NCBI RefSeq assembly: GCF_013761005.1 | Contig: NZ_JACDUS010000006.1 | Coordinates: 62,001-126,000 of the forward strand | Length of the DNA: 64,000 bases | DNA from: Desulfosalsimonas propionicica | Lineage (GTDB): Bacteria; Desulfobacterota; Desulfobacteria; Desulfobacterales; Desulfosalsimonadaceae | Direction: 5' to 3' | Shown: piece by piece, positions 61,243-64,000 of the stretch | Position numbering within the stretch: the stretch's first letter is position 1 | How the letters are laid out: every line of letters begins with the position of its first letter | Notes under the pieces: generated by a model | Database searches by the model: none | Told to the model about the DNA's origin: nothing | Seen by the model: only the letters and a program-made list of their open reading frames with translations | Translations under genes and position numbers: made by a program

Positions 61243-61785
61243 ATGAAAAGGAAACGACCCTATCTCACGGCTTTTCTTCTGGTGGCCGCCGGTATTGCCA
61301 TCGGTTTTCCGGTTTTTTCAATGACTTACTACACCATGGTACGCACTTCCACTCCGCAGTTCTGCGCTTCCTGCCACGAAATTGAATACGCCTACAATAC
61401 GTGGAAAACCTCCACCCACGTCAACAACGCCCAGGGCTTTGTGGCCGACTGCATGGACTGCCACCTGCCCGCACCCCACGACACCGTGGATTTTTTCTAT
61501 AAAAAAACCCTGCACGGCATTAAAGATATTGTGGTGCATTTCACTATGGATGAATACGACCGGGAAAAAAACCGGCAAAAAGCCTATGATTCCTTTGACA
61601 ATGCCCAGTGTCAGAAATGCCATCGCAATATTTTGTATATTCCGGACAAGCGCGGGGCCATGCTGGCTCATCGCTCGGTGATCCACGCGCTACCCGGCCG
61701 GGAGAAACGATGCGTGGACTGCCACAGAGACCTGGTGCACAACCCCGCCGAGGTCTACCGCTATAAGCAGTATGAACTGAATTGA
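61243..61785 (+). CDS. NrfH/NapC-type tetraheme cytochrome c
   Basis: This 180-residue protein has one N-terminal membrane anchor (about 8-30) and four CxxCH haem motifs (CASCH, CMDCH, CQKCH and CVDCH). It follows the NrfH/NapC pattern, which takes electrons from the quinone pool. It lies 55 bp upstream of an octaheme cytochrome of the HAO type, so it most likely supplies that enzyme with electrons. Start ATG at 61243 with GGAGG upstream. In Campylobacterota the comparable pair is called HaoC-HaoA. Direction of electron flow in this organism is inferred from the anaerobic context. Confidence 0.92.
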   Translation: MKRKRPYLTAFLLVAAGIAIGFPVFSMTYYTMVRTSTPQFCASCHEIEYAYNTWKTSTHVNNAQGFVADCMDCHLPAPHDTVDFFYKKTLHGIKDIVVHFTMDEYDREKNRQKAYDSFDNAQCQKCHRNILYIPDKRGAMLAHRSVIHALPGREKRCVDCHRDLVHNPAEVYRYKQYELN

Positions 61786-61840
61786 TCAAAGTGTGCAACC
61801 ATATGAATCATCACCCTTTTCTGACGCATGGAGGGCGGGT

Positions 61841-63238
61841 ATGAAAAAATTATTATTCTGCACGGTGATCAGTGCCATGTTATTTTTGCTGGCTTTGCCG
61901 GCTGTTGTATCTTCCCAGGCTGAGCAGGACATGGCCAAGCAAAAGGAGTTCCGCATCGAGCGCTCCATTTCAGAGGCTGGCGTGGCCTGCATCCAGTGCC
62001 ACAAACAGGAGCATCCGGGCATATTCGGTGACTGGGCAAACAGCCGGCACGCCAATGCCAATATCACCTGCATTGACTGCCACAAAGCCGAGCAAACCGA
62101 TCCGGACGTGAGCAAGGAGCACTTCCAGCAGTATGAAAAAACCGATTCCCAATGGGGCAGAAAACAGTATCGGGTGCCCGTGGCCGGCGTGGTCACACCC
62201 AAGGACTGCTCCCGCTGCCACCCGGACGAGGCCGAGCAGTACAAGCGCAGCAAGCACGCCAATACCCTGGAGATCATCTGGAAAATCGATCCCTGGCTAA
62301 ACAAGGGCATGAACAGCGATTTTGAGCGGGCTTCCGGGTGTTTTTACTGCCACGGCACCGTGCTGGAAACCGATGAGGAAGGCAACCTCACCCCGGAAAC
62401 CTGGCCCAACGTGGGCGTGGGACGCATGAATCTGGACGGCAGCAAGGGAAGCTGCAGTTCCTGCCATACCCGGCACCGTTTTTCGGTGATGGAGGCCAGA
62501 AAACCCCAGGCCTGCGGTCAGTGCCATCTGGGTCCGGACCATCCCCAGATCGAGATTTATACCGAGTCCAAGCACGGGGCCATTTACGACAGTTTCGGTG
62601 ACGAATACAACTGGGACGCCGCCCCTGGCACCTGGTCTCCGGGCGTGGATTACCGTGCGCCCACATGCGCTTCCTGCCACATGAGCGGTGCCGGCTCCAC
62701 CCGCACCACCCATGACGTCACAGAGCGGCTGTCCTGGGAGATCCAGGCGCCGTTAACCGTCCGCCCCTCCGATTTCAAAGCGTTTCCCGCCAAAACCAAC
62801 TGGGAGGTGGAGCGCAAGAAAATGAAGGAGATCTGTCTGCAGTGCCATGGCAACAACTGGGTGGACGATCATTACGCCACTTTTGACAAGGTGGTGGAGG
62901 AATACAACGAGGTTTATTTCAAGCCGGCCAGGGACCTGATGAACGAGCTTTATGAAAAGGGGCTGGTGGATGATGAAAAGATGTTTGATGAAAAAATAGA
63001 GGTTGAATACTATGAGCTGTGGCATCACGAAGGCCGGCGGGCCCGCATGGGAGCGGCCATGATGGCCCCGGATTATACATGGTGGCACGGGTTCTACGAG
63101 GTCAAGCACCGGTATAATTCCTTTATGAAGAAAGGCCGGGAGTTAATCGAGCACAACAAAAAGGCTGAAAAGGCACCGGATTTCCCCAATGCCACGGGCA
63201 GAACCACCCGGCCCGAGGCCATTTTCGGCAGCCAGTAA
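61841..63238 (+). CDS. Octaheme cytochrome c, hydroxylamine-oxidoreductase family (reductive HaoA type)
   Basis: This 465-residue periplasmic protein has a signal peptide (about 1-27) and eight CxxCH motifs: CIQCH, CIDCH, CSRCH, CFYCH, CSSCH, CGQCH, CASCH and CLQCH. Length and haem number match the HAO/epsilon-HAO family (multihaem cytochrome). The C-terminal region PDYTWWHGFYEVKHRYNSF follows the last haem; whether it contains the cross-linking Tyr of oxidative HAO I cannot decide without alignment. In anaerobes such proteins reduce nitrite or hydroxylamine to ammonium. ATG at 61841 with GGAGGGCGGGT. Tandem terminators follow, then hcp. Confidence 0.88.
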   Translation: MKKLLFCTVISAMLFLLALPAVVSSQAEQDMAKQKEFRIERSISEAGVACIQCHKQEHPGIFGDWANSRHANANITCIDCHKAEQTDPDVSKEHFQQYEKTDSQWGRKQYRVPVAGVVTPKDCSRCHPDEAEQYKRSKHANTLEIIWKIDPWLNKGMNSDFERASGCFYCHGTVLETDEEGNLTPETWPNVGVGRMNLDGSKGSCSSCHTRHRFSVMEARKPQACGQCHLGPDHPQIEIYTESKHGAIYDSFGDEYNWDAAPGTWSPGVDYRAPTCASCHMSGAGSTRTTHDVTERLSWEIQAPLTVRPSDFKAFPAKTNWEVERKKMKEICLQCHGNNWVDDHYATFDKVVEEYNEVYFKPARDLMNELYEKGLVDDEKMFDEKIEVEYYELWHHEGRRARMGAAMMAPDYTWWHGFYEVKHRYNSFMKKGRELIEHNKKAEKAPDFPNATGRTTRPEAIFGSQ

Positions 63239-63247
63239 CTCCGGAAG

Positions 63248-63279
63248 GCCGGGTCTTTCACCCGGCGCCGGCATTTTTT
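63248..63279 (+). terminator. First terminator after the octaheme cytochrome gene
   Basis: A stem GCCGGGT/ACCCGGC with a CTTTC loop (63248-63266) is followed after GCCGGCA by TTTTTT. It lies 10 bp beyond the stop codon. Confidence 0.75.
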
Positions 63280-63290
63280 GCAAAACACAG

Positions 63291-63342
63291 ACCTCCGTTT
63301 TATCTTTTTTAAATAAGGATAAAACGGAGGTTTTGTTTTTTT
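63291..63342 (+). terminator. Second terminator, stronger stem
   Basis: A 14-bp perfect stem (ACCTCCGTTTTATC and GATAAAACGGAGGT, 63291-63304 and 63318-63331) with a 13-nt loop is followed by TTTGTTTTTTT. Together with the first terminator it insulates hcp from the cytochrome operon. Confidence 0.9.
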
Positions 63343-63349
63343 GCAAAAA

Positions 63350-63451
63350 CCTAAACTGAGTGTTTCAAATTTTTAAAGCTAAAAATGGTCTTAACCCTTT
63401 TAAAATAATAGACAAATAAAAATTTTAAAAATTTGAAACACTCAGTTTAGG
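63350..63451. repeat. Long perfect inverted repeat upstream of hcp
   Basis: Two 28-bp arms (63350-63377 and 63424-63451) are perfect reverse complements around a 46-bp AT-rich loop; the left arm begins CCTAAACTGAGTGTTTCAAA. It is too AT-rich and has no T-run to be a normal terminator. A diverged match to the first 20 bases lies at 49300-49320 (CCCAAACTGAGCGATTTCCA). It could be a second miniature element or a regulatory cruciform near the hcp promoter. Confidence 0.7.
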
Positions 63452-63466
63452 AAAAAATTCTTCCTC

Positions 63467-63480
63467 TTGACCTAAGTCAA
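63467..63480. promoter_or_regulatory. HcpR/FNR-type operator of hcp
   Basis: TTGACCTAAGTCAA has perfect half-sites TTGAC and GTCAA separated by 4 bp, as in the HcpR sites described for Desulfovibrio. Its centre is about 41.5 bp before the start predicted from the -10 box at 63503, the standard class II activation position. Confidence 0.8.
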
Positions 63481-63502
63481 GGTCTGGATTCGCCTGGCGG
63501 TC

Positions 63503-63508
63503 TATAAC
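63503..63508 (+). promoter_or_regulatory. Predicted -10 box of the hcp promoter
   Basis: TATAAC (five of six matches to TATAAT) lies 22 bp after the HcpR-type operator. Initiation is expected near 63515, which leaves a ~64-nt leader before the hcp start. Confidence 0.55.
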
Positions 63509-63578
63509 ATGACCGAAACATCGAAAAAGTGTAACTGCATTAAAATTGAAAAATTACCCCCAAAAAAGGAGGCATCCC

Positions 63579-64000
63579 ATGTTCTGTTTTCAGTGTGAAC
63601 AAACCGCAAAAGGCGAAGGCTGCACAAAAATTGGTGTCTGCGGCAAACAGCCGGATGTGGCCGAACTCCAGGATGTACTGATCTACGCGGTCAAAGGCCT
63701 GGCCCAGGTAGCCAAAGAGGGCCGCAAGGTCGGCGTAAAGGACAGCAGGATCGATCATTTCGCCTGTGAGGCCATGTTTTCCACCCTGACCAACGTGGAT
63801 TTTGATCCGCCCCGGTTTGTGGAACTCATCAACCAGTGCGTCAGCCATCGCGACGAACTGAAGAAAAAAGTGCAAGCAGCCGGCGGATGGGCTGATTTCA
63901 CCAGCGGCCCGGCAACTTTCACCCCGGCGGCCACGGTTGAGGAACTGGTGGCCCAGGGCGAAGATTTCGGTCCCGAGGCTGAAAAGCCGGTTGTGGACCA
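63579..64000 (+). CDS. hcp: Hybrid-cluster protein (hydroxylamine/NO reductase), N-terminal part
   Basis: This frame runs off the right edge after ~140 residues of a protein that should have about 540. The N-terminal cysteines CFQCEQ, then GCTKIGVCGK (C3, C6, C15, C21: C-x2-C-x8-C-x5-C) match class I Hcp, which carries a cubane [4Fe-4S] plus the hybrid Fe-S-O cluster. Hcp reduces nitric oxide to nitrous oxide or hydroxylamine to ammonia and protects against nitrosative stress. ATG at 63579 with AAAAAAGGAGGC upstream. An HcpR-type site and promoter lie upstream, and the haoC-haoA-like genes for hydroxylamine/nitrite reduction are adjacent. Confidence 0.95.
   Translation, partial: MFCFQCEQTAKGEGCTKIGVCGKQPDVAELQDVLIYAVKGLAQVAKEGRKVGVKDSRIDHFACEAMFSTLTNVDFDPPRFVELINQCVSHRDELKKKVQAAGGWADFTSGPATFTPAATVEELVAQGEDFGPEAEKPVVD

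Overview
The window looks like chromosomal DNA of a mesophilic, strictly anaerobic member of the Desulfobacterota, probably a Desulfobacteraceae-like sulfate reducer. This rests on gene content rather than a search: a class I hybrid-cluster protein with an HcpR-type Crp/Fnr regulator, a reductive hydroxylamine-oxidoreductase-type octaheme cytochrome with its NrfH-like partner, a PCP_red/sulfite-reductase-like ferredoxin protein, IcmF, TRAP and SLC13 transporters, and many stand-alone receiver proteins. No ribosomal or phylogenetic marker is present, so the lineage call is an inference. Genes are dense, on both strands, and I saw no frameshifts.

Layout. 1-6275: the PpiD foldase (cut by the left edge), a cNMP/CBS/nucleotidyltransferase protein, an HD-GYP phosphodiesterase and a Yip1-like membrane protein. 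6515-15457: a minus-strand operon for a carboxylic acid (IcmF, 3-hydroxyacyl-CoA dehydrogenase, enoyl-CoA hydratase, acyl-CoA synthetase, small membrane subunit, sodium:solute symporter), best read as uptake, activation, carbon-skeleton rearrangement and beta-oxidation of a short branched acid such as isobutyrate. 15918-22040: tRNA-Ala(GGC) with its own promoter and terminator, a GrpE/Hsp70/J-like chaperone set, and hypAB. 22312-33612: a regulatory block with two HTH regulators, a REC-UspA protein, a 29-residue membrane peptide, an SLC13/RCK permease, three REC-only proteins, a Cache histidine kinase, a degenerate kinase-like protein, a NifX-like protein and a sigma54-type regulator whose ATPase motifs are altered. 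33792-40611: a cusCBA-type metal efflux operon.

40993-50765: an HcpR-like Crp/Fnr regulator diverges from a plus-strand series: PCP_red/sulfite-reductase-like protein, MetE-like zinc methyltransferase, 5-oxoprolinase pxpABC, a DctPQM TRAP transporter and an OFA-type MFS carrier. 50795-57825: an MddA/NnrU-like methyltransferase, a Cache chemoreceptor and a two-gene RND efflux system. 57986-61100: a histidine kinase, a B12-binding protein with the CarH-type W-x9-EH motif, and a diguanylate cyclase. 61243-64000: haoC-haoA-like cytochromes, tandem terminators and the start of hcp.

Two patterns cross these regions. First, a dispersed non-coding palindromic element of about 130-190 bp, with ends close to GATGGCRCCGTAAAAAG, occurs as six full or nearly full copies and two remnants, always between genes. 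Second, three 14-bp inverted repeats of the form TTGAY-N4-RTCAA lie upstream of the Crp/Fnr gene, an RND efflux operon and hcp; at hcp the site is centred about 41.5 bp before the predicted transcription start. Together they suggest a small HcpR regulon for nitrosative stress.
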